Below, piece after piece: positions 1 through 8,793 of a stretch of DNA of 64,000 bases; position 1 is the first letter of the stretch; each line of letters begins with the position of its first letter. The position numbers and the translations under genes were made by a program. This DNA is from Desulfoluna sp. GTDB lineage: Bacteria > Desulfobacterota > Desulfobacteria > Desulfobacterales > Desulfolunaceae. The notes under the pieces were generated by a model that saw only the letters and a program-made list of their open reading frames with translations, was not told where the DNA came from and did not search any database. The stretch lies in contig NZ_JAQYWB010000028.1 of assembly GCF_030145185.1 (NCBI RefSeq), positions 1-64,000 on the forward strand. The letters run 5' to 3'.

Positions 1-1
1 C

Positions 2-85
2 TGGGTCCTGGTCCCCACCTTCGAACGCTCCACCCTCTTTCTCTATGAAGATGGACGCCTCAAAGAGACACGGTTTTTTGATTAA
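2..85 (+). CDS. C-terminal fragment of an unidentified protein
   Basis: An open frame runs in from the left edge and ends at TAA 83-85. It encodes 27 residues that begin WVLVPTFERS and end ETRFFD. The codon choice and hydrophobic/charged pattern look protein-like, and the frame stops just where the intergenic repeats begin. The fragment is too short to name. It could be chance, since no upstream sequence is available. Confidence 0.4.
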   Translation, partial: WVLVPTFERSTLFLYEDGRLKETRFFD

Positions 86-1200
86 AAACGGCACCTGAAA
101 CAGTAACGCTTCGATTCCCCCCCCCTGCGCCAGGGATATCCGTCCCTGGGCGTTTCCGACCCTTCCGGTTGCCCCAGCCAGAGTTACCCTGAAATGCTTA
201 TTATTGAAATCAGACCTGGCTTTTTTATAATAGATTGAGCGCAGCGACTCCTCGAACCAAGAACGAGGAACCAAGCACTAAGAACGCTTTTAATAGAGGA
301 ATATCCGTCCTTGGGCGTTCCTGACCGTTCCGGTTGACCCGCGGTGCGCAAGCACACCCTACCCTCGCAGCCCCCACACCGTCGACAACGCGTCACATCA
401 GGGTTCCCGGCCGCCGAAACCATCTCAAGCCCCTACCCCCCCATTTTATGTATTTTACTTTCATGTTTTTCGTGATTGACATGTTTTTTAAGGTTATTAA
501 AAGCCTTTGGACCACGAACGAAGAACCAAGAACGTTCTTCCCTTTCGCCATCTCCCCCAGCCCCGGCTTTTGGCCTCGTTCAAACAGGGTTACACCTTTG
601 AAGTGTGGAGTGAAGGCACCACGGGACCCTCCTGGGCGCGCCGTGCTCCGTCGCGGCTTTTTTTACCGGGGGCTTGCCCCTGCCAGAGTTACCCTGAAAT
701 GCTTATTATTGAAACCAGACCCGGTTTTTTCATAACAGATTGAGCGCAGCGACTCCTCGAACCAAGAACCCGGAACGAAGCACCAAGAACGTTTTTGATA
801 GAGGGATATCCGTCCCTGGGCGTTTCCGACCCTTCCGGTTGCCCCGCGGTGCGCAAGCACACCCTACCCTCACAGCCCCCACACCGTCGACAACCTGTCA
901 CACCGTAGGGTATGCTTGCGCACCATTGCCAAAGAAACCAAAACCTTTTGCCATTCCTTGGTGGCGTGGGGGATATCCGTCCTTGGGCGTTTCTGACCGT
1001 TCCGGTTAATCCGCGGTGCGCAAGCACACCCTACCCTCGCAGCCCTGACGCCGTCGGCAACGCGTCACACCGTAGGGTGTGCTTGCGCACCATTGCCAAA
1101 GAAACCAACACCTTTTGACATTCCTTGGCGGCGTGGGGAATATCCGTCCTTGGGCTTTTCTGACCGTTCAGGCCCCCTGCGCCACCCTACCCGACACAGA
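86..1200. repeat. Noncoding REP-like repeat array
   Basis: No convincing gene lies here. The stretch is built from recurring modules. Units with a GATATCCGTCC...GGGCGTT core start near 135, 300, 806, 970 and 1138. GCGGTGCGCAAGCACACCC lies near 331, 846 and 1014, and its inverse GTAGGGTGTGCTTGCGCACC near 905 and 1073. A module with AGAGTTACCCTGAAATGCTT occurs near 180 and 680, and a module with GAGCGCAGCGACTCCTCGAA near 237 and 741. About 250 bp near 125-390 reappear with changes at 660-890. The GTGTGC/GCGCAC units are imperfect dyads, so transcripts would form hairpins. Confidence 0.75.
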
Positions 1201-1290
1201 TTTTCTGAAAGTATTGATTTTCGGTGCTGTTCGAGGTAAGAAAGCATCACATTACATTTTATCAACCCATGAAAAATCAGGATGTTAGAC

Positions 1291-1956
1291 ATGTCCATTA
1301 TTGCACCTTCCATATTGTCCGCAGACTTTTCAAAACTTGGCGATGAAATCAAGGCGGTGGAGGCAGCCGGCGCTGGCTGGATTCACATCGACGTGATGGA
1401 CGGCCACTTCGTACCAAACCTCACCTACGGCCCCATTATCGTGGAAGCATCCAGAAAAGTGACGGACCTGCCCCTGGACGTTCATCTCATGATCGAAAAG
1501 CCTGATCAGCTGATTCCGGCCTTTGTCAAAGCGGGCGCGGACTGGATCTCTGTACACGCCGAGGCATGCACCCATCTGAATCGATCCATTCAGCTCATCA
1601 AATCACTGGGCGCCAAAGCCGGTGTGGCCTTGAACCCTGCCACTCCCTTGAGCGCCATCGAGTGGGTACTGGACGAGCTCGATTTTGTTGTCGTCATGAG
1701 CGTCAACCCGGGATTCGGCGGCCAGTCCTTTATCGAAAACAGCCTGGACAAGATACGTGAGATCAAACGCATGATCACTGAAAGAGGGCTCTCCACCCTG
1801 ATTCAGATCGATGGCGGGGTGAACAAAAAGACCATCCGCACCATCGCCGAAGCGGGCGTGGATTCCTTTGTGTCGGGCTCGGCCATCTTCGGCAGCGACA
1901 GCTACGAAGAGACCCTCGCCTTTTTCAAAAAAGAGATCAGCGAAGCCACAAAATAG
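1291..1956 (+). CDS. rpe: Ribulose-phosphate 3-epimerase
   Basis: This 221-residue protein matches the usual length of Rpe, a cytoplasmic TIM barrel that interconverts ribulose 5-phosphate and xylulose 5-phosphate in the pentose phosphate pathway. Visible motifs are the N-terminal [22 protein letters not shown] with metal ligands and catalytic Asp, [10 protein letters not shown], and IQIDGGVN with the second catalytic Asp and phosphate-binding loop. ATG 1291 is chosen over ATG 1282 because it gives the family N-terminus and proper spacing from a CAGGA sequence. The gene follows the left-edge repeat array, and aroQ lies downstream on the same strand. Confidence 0.95.
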   Translation: MSIIAPSILSADFSKLGDEIKAVEAAGAGWIHIDVMDGHFVPNLTYGPIIVEASRKVTDLPLDVHLMIEKPDQLIPAFVKAGADWISVHAEACTHLNRSIQLIKSLGAKAGVALNPATPLSAIEWVLDELDFVVVMSVNPGFGGQSFIENSLDKIREIKRMITERGLSTLIQIDGGVNKKTIRTIAEAGVDSFVSGSAIFGSDSYEETLAFFKKEISEATK

Positions 1957-2043
1957 CTCATTCACCTTGAAACCGAACGGCGAAATGCATGAGCCAAATC
2001 CTCATGCATTCGCTTTCCCAACGGATTTATAAGGCGGAAACCT

Positions 2044-2076
2044 GCTTTCAAGGTGACACACCTTGCCGCCGGAGGC
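2044..2076 (+). repeat. 33-bp dispersed hairpin repeat, copy 1
   Basis: This is one of three near-identical copies; the others are at 11810-11842 and, inverted, at 40905-40937. Its centre is a stem of the form AAGGTG-N3-CACCTT, and it ends in a GGAGGC box. This copy differs from the 11810 copy at one position. It lies between rpe and aroQ, inside a long open frame that would otherwise extend aroQ at its N-terminus. Confidence 0.8.
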
Positions 2077-2171
2077 ATGGTTTTTGTGCGTTTATTTTTT
2101 TTCCGCACCCGAAGGCCATCCATCAACCAATGACGACCGCCCCGGCGGTTGTCGACAACCGGGAGGACCCT

Positions 2172-2615
2172 GTGAAACCCATGGTCATCGACGTCATTCA
2201 TGGTCCCAACCTCAACATGCTGGGACGCCGGGAGCCAGAAATCTACGGCACCACCACCCTGGCCGATATCGACCGGGAGCTCATGGAATACGGCACCTCA
2301 CAGGGTGCCGATATCGAGAGCTTTCAATCCAACACGGAAGGTGAGATCGTCGACCGCATCCAGGAAGCCTTCGGGCGCGTAAGCGGCGTCATCATCAACC
2401 CGGCCGCCTACACCCACACCAGCGTCGCAATCCGTGACGCCCTGGCCATGCTCTCCTGCCCGGTGGTGGAGATTCACCTCTCCAACATTCACAAGCGGGA
2501 GCCGTTCCGTCACCACTCCTATATCTCTGGCGTGGCCGACGGGGTTATCGCCGGTTTCGGTGCCCGCGGCTATCTCATGGCCCTTCAAGCCATCCTTGAG
2601 ATGATCCGAAAATAA
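2172..2615 (+). CDS. aroQ: 3-dehydroquinate dehydratase, type II
   Basis: Type II dehydroquinase converts 3-dehydroquinate to 3-dehydroshikimate in the shikimate pathway. That pathway also supplies the chorismate used by the nearby menaquinone genes. Visible motifs are HGPNLNMLGRREPEIYG with the catalytic loop Arg/Tyr, FQSNTEGEIVDRI, INPAAYTHTSVA, and VEIHLSNIHKREPFRHHSYI with the catalytic His. GTG 2172, just after GGGAGGA, gives 147 residues, the family norm. The open frame reaches back to 1989, but that extension reads through a dispersed repeat and has no counterpart in the family. ATG 2181 is an alternative start. Confidence 0.93.
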   Translation: MKPMVIDVIHGPNLNMLGRREPEIYGTTTLADIDRELMEYGTSQGADIESFQSNTEGEIVDRIQEAFGRVSGVIINPAAYTHTSVAIRDALAMLSCPVVEIHLSNIHKREPFRHHSYISGVADGVIAGFGARGYLMALQAILEMIRK

Positions 2616-2670
2616 GCAGCCCCCTTTTACCGGTGGCTCCCCTTGCTTCACCCTGACAAGGCGCGTGTAC

Positions 2671-3312
2671 ATGGAACCCAACCCAACCTTTCTGAACCTG
2701 CCCGAAGAAAAAAAACGCCGCATCGAAAAGGCGGCGGCTGACGAATTTTCCGACAACGGATACCGCAGCGCGAGTATCAACACCATTGTCTCCAAAGTCG
2801 GCATCGCCAAAGGCTCCATCTTCCAATACTTCGGAGACAAAAAAGGATTATTCCTTTTTATTTTCGGACAGTCCGTGGATAAGGTGAAGAATTACCTCAA
2901 GGAGGTTCGTGATGCCACCACCGAGGCCCCTTTGCACCTTCGGCTGGAAGAGACCCTGAAAGCCGGCGTGGACTTCACCCAGAAGCACCCGGTGATTTAC
3001 CGTCTTTATGTTCGCACCCTGGCGGAAAAAGAGATCCCCTTCCGTGCTGAAATCCTTACTTCCATTCGGAACTACAGCCTGGAGTACCTGCGCTCGCTGC
3101 TCGACACGGCCAGGGAAAAAGGGGAGCTGCGAGACGGAGTGAATATCGACGTGGCCTGTTTTGTGATCGACGCCAGCATGGATCGCTTTCTTCAGGCCCT
3201 GACTCTGCCGCACATGGACGGGGGCCTGGGCATCCACAACGCGGATGAAAAAGAGTTGGAGATAAAAATTAAACACCTGTGCGACAGCCTGCTTTCGGGA
3301 GTCACCCCATGA
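2671..3312 (+). CDS. TetR/AcrR-family transcriptional regulator
   Basis: The 213-residue protein has a TetR N-terminal helix-turn-helix: RIEKAAADEFSDNGYRSASI, then INTIVSKVGIAKGSIFQYFGDKKGLF. A variable C-terminal ligand domain follows. ATG 2671 is preferred to an upstream GTG at 2665. Its last codons overlap the start of mqnB (ATGA at 3309-3312), so the two genes are probably translated together. That suggests a role in menaquinone or quinone-linked metabolism. A tandem TetR-type operator lies upstream of mqnE at 11021-11049. The link between this regulator and that site is inference. Confidence 0.9.
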   Translation: MEPNPTFLNLPEEKKRRIEKAAADEFSDNGYRSASINTIVSKVGIAKGSIFQYFGDKKGLFLFIFGQSVDKVKNYLKEVRDATTEAPLHLRLEETLKAGVDFTQKHPVIYRLYVRTLAEKEIPFRAEILTSIRNYSLEYLRSLLDTAREKGELRDGVNIDVACFVIDASMDRFLQALTLPHMDGGLGIHNADEKELEIKIKHLCDSLLSGVTP

Positions 3313-4145
3313 CGCCCATCCTGATTATTGCCGCCGTGGATCTGGAGCTGGCCCCGGCTCTGGCCCAATTTCAAGCCAAAAAACCCCTTGCCATCGCAGG
3401 CCGCACAGGGATGACCCTGCAACTCAAGGACCAGCCCCTGATCGCCTTGACCGCAGGCCCCGGAGCGGTCAACACCGCCCAAAGCCTGACCGCCGCCATC
3501 GAACGGTTCTCCCCGGGGCTCATCATTCAGGTGGGCTGCGCCGGGGGGTTTGCAAAGTCAGGAATCGCCGTGGGGGACGTGGCCGTGGCCACCGAGGAGA
3601 TCGATGTTCATATGGGCCTTGAGCTTGAGAGCGATGAAAAAAGCGTCCGACTGGCTCCCCTGCCCTTTCCCGTCATGGAGACCGGCGGACGGACATACCG
3701 GCACCGGTTCCTCCTGGATCGGGACCTTGCCGACGAAGCCGCTGCTGCAATCCGCAATGAAAATCTCACCGGCTTCACCCTCCACAAAGGCTCCTTTGTC
3801 AGTGGCTCTACCATTACGGCCACCACCGCCCGCGCCAAAGGACTCTTCGACCTCTACTGCCCCGTCATGGAATCCATGGAAGGGGCCGCTGCCGCCCACA
3901 CCGCCCTTCACTACGGCATCCCCTTTCTCGAAATCCGAGGAGCCAGCAACCTCGTAGGCCGACGCGACAAAGAGGCCTGGAATCTTCCCCTGGCCTTTGA
4001 AAACAGCTGTGCCTGCCTGATGGCGTTTTTGAAACGTAACTATTCAGTTCCTGTGAAATCAAAAGAGGCTCCGGTGGAATGGGGTAAGAAAAGGGGGCCA
4101 GCGGCACCCTTATGTGACGCGTTGCCGACGGTGTGGGGGATGTGA
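3309..4145 (+). CDS. mqnB: Futalosine hydrolase MqnB with element-derived C-terminus
   Basis: MqnB splits futalosine into hypoxanthine and dehypoxanthine futalosine in the futalosine menaquinone route. Family features include the N-terminal ILIIAAVDLELAPAL, TAGPGAVNTAQSL, VQVGCAGGF-type glycine-rich turn, and CPVMESMEGAAAAH, the nucleoside-phosphorylase-like substrate motif. The start overlaps the TetR stop (ATGA). The fold should end near LAFENSCACLMAFLKR. The frame then enters the left inverted repeat of a TIR-bounded element at 4036, so the last roughly 36 of 278 residues and the stop come from that element. The enzyme core looks intact. Confidence 0.88.
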   Translation: MTPILIIAAVDLELAPALAQFQAKKPLAIAGRTGMTLQLKDQPLIALTAGPGAVNTAQSLTAAIERFSPGLIIQVGCAGGFAKSGIAVGDVAVATEEIDVHMGLELESDEKSVRLAPLPFPVMETGGRTYRHRFLLDRDLADEAAAAIRNENLTGFTLHKGSFVSGSTITATTARAKGLFDLYCPVMESMEGAAAAHTALHYGIPFLEIRGASNLVGRRDKEAWNLPLAFENSCACLMAFLKRNYSVPVKSKEAPVEWGKKRGPAAPLCDALPTVWGM

Positions 4146-4345
4146 GGTAGGGTGTGCTTGCGCACCATGGATCAACCGCAACGGCCAAGAAAACTCATGC
4201 ACGGATACCCCTCAAGCAGCATAGAAATGGCAAAAGGTGTTGGTTTTCCGAACAAATGGTGCGCAAATACACCCTACGTGGTGTCACGTGGCGGGTTGTT
4301 TTCGTTACTCTGACCGTCTGAAGTAGATGGGGGCTGAATAGTTAC
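4036..4345. mobile_element. TIR-bounded noncoding element, copy 1 (MITE-like)
   Basis: GTAACTATTCAG at 4036-4047 and its inverse GCTGAATAGTTAC at 4333-4345 bound 310 bp with no transposase gene. The interior carries a CACCGGAGCCTCTTT-type box (inverted) and two opposed REP-like units near 4147 and 4260. The same box and units recur in the copy at 7367-7622, in the opposite orientation. The left end lies inside mqnB. I saw no clear target-site duplication. A further left-end sequence at 4353-4365 forms a 15-bp palindrome with the right end (4333-4365), as if two ends abut. Confidence 0.6.
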
Positions 4346-4424
4346 AATTGTTGTAACTATTCAGCTTGCCTTCGGCGAATCGCTTTTTAAAAAAAGCCCA
4401 AAAAAAGACGGGCCGAAACGGAGC

Positions 4425-4447
4425 GCCGCACTCCGGTGCGGCTTTTT
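4425..4447 (+). terminator. Rho-independent terminator after mqnB
   Basis: GCCGCAC-TCCG-GTGCGGC forms a perfect 7-bp stem with a tetraloop, followed by five T. It lies 280 bp behind the present mqnB stop and beyond the inserted element, as expected if this was the original operon terminator. Confidence 0.8.
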
Positions 4448-4597
4448 AGTTCGTCGTTATTCATGCCGCACCGGAGATCAAGGGTGTTCAGGGGGCGATG
4501 TGAACACCCTCAGGACCGAAAGAAAATTCTATAATCACTTAAGAGACTCGCCAGAACACACTCATATAGTTTACCATTTTACCCATAGGCGCCAGCT

Positions 4598-5425
4598 ATG
4601 AACCGAACCATCGCATACTCTACCTGCCCCAACGATACGTTCATTTTTCATGCCCTCATCCATGGACTGGTCAAGGCAGGAGACCTTACATTTGAGCCCC
4701 ATCTCCACGACGTCGAGGCATTAAACACCTTTGCGTTGGCGAGAGAATTCGACATCACCAAGCTCTCCTTTGCCGCCATCGGACACTTAAGGGATCGCTA
4801 CGCGCTGCTGCGAAGCGGAGCCGCCCTGGGCCGGGGCTGCGGACCCCTCATCGTGGCCAGGCCCGGTTTTGACCCCAAGCGCCTGAAAGAGGTCCCCATT
4901 GCCGTCCCAGGACTCATGACGACGGCTCACCTCCTCCTGGGCCTCTACCTGGGCAAAGCGCCCCAGGCCGTCCCCATGGTCTTTGACACCATCATGCCAA
5001 AGGTGGCCGCAGGCGAGTTCGAAGCGGGCCTGATCATCCACGAGAGCCGCTTCACCTATCCCGAGCAGGGGTTGACATGCGTTGACGACCTCGGTGCCTT
5101 CTGGGAGCGTGAAACAGGCCTTCCGATTCCCCTGGGCGGCATCGCCGCTGCCCGCGATCTGCCAGCAGATGAAATCCACCGCATCGATGCCGCCATCTCC
5201 CAAAGCGTCAAACACGCCTTTGCCCACCCCGAAGCCTCCCGGGACTACATCCGCAGCCACGCTGTGGAGCTCTCCGATGAGGTCACCCAAAGCCACATCA
5301 ACCTCTACGTCAACGACTTCTCCATCGACCTGGGAGACGAGGGCATTGCCGCCGTCGAAGCCCTCATGGACCGAGCGGTGAAGAGGGGTCTCATCCCGCC
5401 GTCTGATGTTCCGTTGTTTGTGTAA
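4598..5425 (+). CDS. mqnD: 1,4-dihydroxy-6-naphthoate synthase MqnD
   Basis: MqnD cleaves cyclic dehypoxanthine futalosine to 1,4-dihydroxy-6-naphthoate, the naphthalene precursor of menaquinone. The 275-residue protein starts with the hallmark IAYSTCPNDTFIFHAL and shows DVEALNTFAL, TKLSFAAIGHL, IAVPGLMTTAHLLLGLY, FEAGLIIHESRFTY and GLPIPLGGIAA. These are typical of the periplasmic-binding-protein-like fold shared with MqnA. Length is normal. It stands alone on the plus strand after mqnB and its terminator, and is followed directly by dispersed repeats. Confidence 0.95.
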   Translation: MNRTIAYSTCPNDTFIFHALIHGLVKAGDLTFEPHLHDVEALNTFALAREFDITKLSFAAIGHLRDRYALLRSGAALGRGCGPLIVARPGFDPKRLKEVPIAVPGLMTTAHLLLGLYLGKAPQAVPMVFDTIMPKVAAGEFEAGLIIHESRFTYPEQGLTCVDDLGAFWERETGLPIPLGGIAAARDLPADEIHRIDAAISQSVKHAFAHPEASRDYIRSHAVELSDEVTQSHINLYVNDFSIDLGDEGIAAVEALMDRAVKRGLIPPSDVPLFV

Positions 5426-6258
5426 TAAGGGATTAAAAGCGTGCTTGGTTCTTGGTGCTTGGTTCCTCGTTCAAGGGGTCGCTTCGCTCCGTCTATTATT
5501 AAAGCGTTCATGGTGCTTCGTGCTTGGTTCTTCGTTCGAGGGGTCGCTTCGCTCCGTCCATTATTAAAAAGCCATGCGCAGGTGGCTGGCGTGGTAAGCC
5601 CTCGTAAATTTAAGAGCTTTGCCAGTCACAGTGGACCCGCTGCCAGTGGCTTTAACAATGAAATGGAGACACCGCAGCACCCTTCTGGGCGCGCCGCGCT
5701 CCGCCGCGGCTTTTTTTGCCAGGGGCTTGGCCCCGGCCCGCCCCCCCTTAACAGCCAAAACTTGCCACGCATCCGTTATCACATCCCAGCGAACGACTCC
5801 CTTCCATCGGTATCGCGTAAATGCCGCGACGGAGCACGGCGCGCCCAAAAAACAGCGAAGCCGCATTTTGTGATTGTGATACGTGTTGAGACGGGGCCGG
5901 CGGATTGCGTGACGTTAAACGGTGCGGGAGCCGCACCCTACGCGCGCCGTGCTCCGCCGCGGCTCTTTTTGCCGGGGGCTTGGCCCCGGCCCGTATTCCC
6001 CTAAAAGACCCATTATTGAACATAGCCCGGACATTTCATGAGAAACCGCACCGCAAAAGGATATACAATTTTATTACAGAGTGTTGTGGCGAAAAAATCA
6101 GGTTTTCGAAAAATACAAAATGTCATTTTCGTTTTCTGTTCGATTTTCTCACCCTTCGGGATAGCCCTTTTTTTATCATTGATAGAGCGCAGCGACTCCT
6201 CGAACGAAGAACCAAGCACGAAGAACGAAGCACGCTCTTAACAACCCAGATAATTCAA
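5426..6258. repeat. Intergenic repeat cluster between mqnD and mqnA
   Basis: No gene is seen. Two tandem copies of a CTTGGTTCTTCGTTCGAGG...GTCGCTTCGCTCCGTC module fill about 5440-5570, and an inverted copy lies at 6183-6240. Two copies of a GC-rich module (GCGCGCCGCGCTCCGCCGCGG, T-run, GGGGCTTGGCCCC hairpin) occur at about 5691-5745 and 5940-5996. About 6024-6170 holds a GACATTTCATGAGAAA...TTTTCTCACCCTTCGGG element related to copies at 26318, 58135 and 59235. The T-runs behind GC stems could act as terminators for both convergent genes. Confidence 0.7.
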
Positions 6259-7146
6259 TCAAACAACAGCGCTATGTTGGTTTATGGGCCATGGGGATTC
6301 TTTTGAAGGGAAGGTTTCAAAGGGCGAGGCAAAGGCGGGGGTGACTCTTTCAGGGAGAAGGCCGAACTGGTACAACAAATCAAAAAACAGGGTCATCCCC
6401 TTGATCTCTGAGGCCCCCAGGGAGACCACAAGATGGTTAAAGTAATGGTTAAGGACGGCCTCTGAAAGGCCTGTTTTTTTATGGGCATCCGATACAACGC
6501 CATCTCTCTCTGCAAGGCCCCTGACGCGGGAGCAGTGAAACAGCTCCACGAGGCGATCCACCACGGCGGGGGCCATGATGCAAAAATCCCGACGAATGGC
6601 CCAGACCGCAAAAACAAAGGGAAGGCCCGTCATCTGTTTCCACTCTTCACCCAGATCATAGACATACGGGAACTCGGCCTGCCAGTCTGTCAAAAGGGCC
6701 GCGTCACCGATCACCAGAGCGCCATGGGCCCCTTCGGGCAGATCCGAGGGCGTATGCACTTTTCCCGGCTCAATGACCGGATTCACCCCTTTTTCACCCA
6801 ATAAAATCCGCAGAAGCCCCACCGAGGTCTCAGACTCCTCCGTGACGATGACGCGCGCGCCGTCCAAGGCCCCCATGGGCTTTTTCGCCACAAACAGGAC
6901 GCTCAGCACCTTGCCGTCAGAGGCGATGGACAGATCGGGCAAAAGCAACCATTCACAGGCATTTCGGGCATAGGCCGCCGAGGAGACAGGGCTCATCACC
7001 ACCTGCCCTGTTTTGAGCATGGCATTCAGGGTTGCCGGAGGCTGTGTCACCATGGAGAGCCACTCGGGACAATCGCCGTGGTCGATGCCATGGTAAACCG
7101 GTGAGACGTTGATATAGCTTATGCGACCGATGGGAATCTTACTCAT
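6259..7146 (-). CDS. mqnA: Chorismate dehydratase MqnA
   Basis: MqnA dehydrates chorismate to 3-[(1-carboxyvinyl)oxy]benzoate, the first committed step of the futalosine pathway. Family features in this 295-residue protein are IGRISYINVSPVYHGID at the N-terminus, VMSPVSSAAYARNACEWLLLPDLSIAS, VIVTEESETSVGLLRILL, and GALVIGDAAL. The YLYDLGEEWKQMTGLPFVFAVWA-like region is also present. The gene is convergent with mqnD and separated from mqnX by a TIR-bounded repeat element. Only this copy is present in the window. Confidence 0.95.
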   Translation of the reverse strand: MSKIPIGRISYINVSPVYHGIDHGDCPEWLSMVTQPPATLNAMLKTGQVVMSPVSSAAYARNACEWLLLPDLSIASDGKVLSVLFVAKKPMGALDGARVIVTEESETSVGLLRILLGEKGVNPVIEPGKVHTPSDLPEGAHGALVIGDAALLTDWQAEFPYVYDLGEEWKQMTGLPFVFAVWAIRRDFCIMAPAVVDRLVELFHCSRVRGLAERDGVVSDAHKKTGLSEAVLNHYFNHLVVSLGASEIKGMTLFFDLLYQFGLLPERVTPAFASPFETFPSKESPWPINQHSAVV

Positions 7147-7366
7147 ATGATTACCTTTCAGGGTAAAAATTTGGTGAAATACATGCCTCCGGGGAGCCTT
7201 CCCAGACGGAGCCTGGGAGCGAGAGAGGGGACCTCTTCACTGTGAGAACCTGTTTGTCAAAATTTCGTCTTGGTCATCGTTTGTACCGCGGCCATAAAAA
7301 ATGGGCCGAAACGGCCTTAGCCCGGATATTTGATGAGAAAACGACCAAATCAAAATAATAATATGT

Positions 7367-7622
7367 GTGACTATTCATCCCAATCTACCCCAGACAGCCA
7401 GAATAACGAAAACCTCCAGCCATGCGAAACCTCGTAGGGTGTGCTTGCGCACCATTGCCCGTATAACCGGTACCCTTCGCCCTTTCAATTCGGTGCAAGG
7501 ATCATCCAAACACATCGACTTCGATGATCGATGCGGTGCTTCAGCGGTGCGCAAGCACACCCTACCTTACAACCCCCATGCCACCGGAGCCTCTTTAGAT
7601 CTCATAGAGGCTGAATAGTTCC
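7367..7622. mobile_element. TIR-bounded noncoding element, copy 2 (MITE-like)
   Basis: GTGACTATTCA at 7367-7377 and GCTGAATAGTTCC at 7610-7622 bound about 256 bp between mqnX and mqnA. The interior repeats that of the 4036-4345 copy in the opposite direction: CACCGGAGCCTCTTT near 7592, and opposed REP-like units near 7434 and 7543. It ends about 10 bp past the mqnX stop codon. Just upstream, about 7318-7348, is a fragment of the CCCGGATATTT/GAGAAAACGACC family. No transposase or clear duplication of target bases is visible. Confidence 0.55.
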
Positions 7623-7632
7623 ATTTGATTTA

Positions 7633-8793
7633 TCAAAGAATACGCACATCCAGGCGTTCATCAAAAAGCCACTCAAAGGAGAAAAAGCGCCCCGAAGCTT
7701 CCGGATAAAATTTAAGACACCGTGCCGAGGCTCCAGGCACAAGACGCCCAAACCGCTCGGAGAGCCCAAGGGCTTTTGCGCCATGTTCCGTGGCCATACG
7801 AAAAATTTCGGAGGCTGCCAGTCCGGGGGCATGGGCAGCCACAGCCCGCATCTCATCAAGAATGGAGAGGCTCTCACAGCTGGCCAGGCTGTCGGTGCCC
7901 AGGGCCACGGCCAACCCTGCCTCTGCCATGGCCGAAAGGTCCGGGGCTTGCCCATGAAGAAGCAGGTTACTGCGGACGCAGCAGGCCACCGTGGCCCCCG
8001 CCTCTGCCAGTCGCCTGAAATGGGGAGGGCCACTCTGAAGCAGGTGGACCACCAGGGTTTGATCATCCACCACCCCAAGGTCCAGAAGGTAGGAGACCGG
8101 ATCATCGGCTGGAAGGGGCCAGCCGGAAAAATCAATACCACGCTCTGTCAGGAAGTCGGCCCAGCCCCCCTGGCCGGTGGTAATAAACTCGCGCTCGGCC
8201 TCTGATTCATCCAGGTGAATACTGAACGGACGCCCCGCATTTGCAGCCAGGGCCTTCATCTGCCGGATGGCTTCGGGATCCGTGGTGTGGGGCGCATGGG
8301 CGGCAAGGCTGATCCACGGGGCCTCTTTATGTGCCGGCGGCATGGCCAGGGAGTCCGGTGCCCCCAGGAGCTCCTGAAACCAGACGCCCTGTGCTTCCTT
8401 TTCATCAAACAAAGGCCTTGTGATACCCAGAGTCGAGATCTCACCAAAAACGAGGGTTCCGGCACTCTCAGCCTCTTGAACAGCCTCCCTGGCCGCCTCA
8501 AACAGAACCTCATCTGAATATCCACCGCGAACCACCAGAAGATCCCGTACCCATGCAGCAAACCCGGCGTCGCTTGTGACCCTGCCCTTCAGCGCGGACA
8601 GCTCCAGATGGGTATGCGCGTTGACAAAGGCGGGAAGAAGGGCTGCATCGCCATGGTCAATCACCGCTGTCCCTTTGGGACCCGCGCCGGAGCCCACGGA
8701 GACAATGACCCCGCCCTCGGTGACCAGATGACCCTGGTGAATCACCGTATCGGCGTCCGCCACCACCCATCTGGCCCGATGCGTCCGTCTCAC
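7633..8793 (-). CDS. mqnX: Amidohydrolase, probable aminodeoxyfutalosine deaminase
   Basis: This is a metal-dependent amidohydrolase of the Atz/Trz-like group. Motifs are PAFVNAHTHLELSAL (HxH metal ligands), AAHAPHT, SIHLDESEAERE, VVHLL and ALGTDSLASC (metal-binding Asp). Such enzymes act as aminodeoxyfutalosine deaminases (MqnX) in organisms that make futalosine by deamination. The position directly behind mqnC in the mqnE-mqnC operon supports that role, and MqnB then acts on the product. GTG 8793 overlaps the mqnC stop (GTGA) and gives 386 residues; an upstream ATG at 8823 would overlap mqnC by more than 30 bases. Substrate assignment rests on context. Confidence 0.85.
   Translation of the reverse strand: MRRTHRARWVVADADTVIHQGHLVTEGGVIVSVGSGAGPKGTAVIDHGDAALLPAFVNAHTHLELSALKGRVTSDAGFAAWVRDLLVVRGGYSDEVLFEAAREAVQEAESAGTLVFGEISTLGITRPLFDEKEAQGVWFQELLGAPDSLAMPPAHKEAPWISLAAHAPHTTDPEAIRQMKALAANAGRPFSIHLDESEAEREFITTGQGGWADFLTERGIDFSGWPLPADDPVSYLLDLGVVDDQTLVVHLLQSGPPHFRRLAEAGATVACCVRSNLLLHGQAPDLSAMAEAGLAVALGTDSLASCESLSILDEMRAVAAHAPGLAASEIFRMATEHGAKALGLSERFGRLVPGASARCLKFYPEASGRFFSFEWLFDERLDVRIL

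Noticed and set aside
1989-2171. N-terminal extension of AroQ
   Set aside because: The frame is open but runs through a dispersed repeat and would add about 60 residues not found in the family. A ribosome site precedes GTG 2172.
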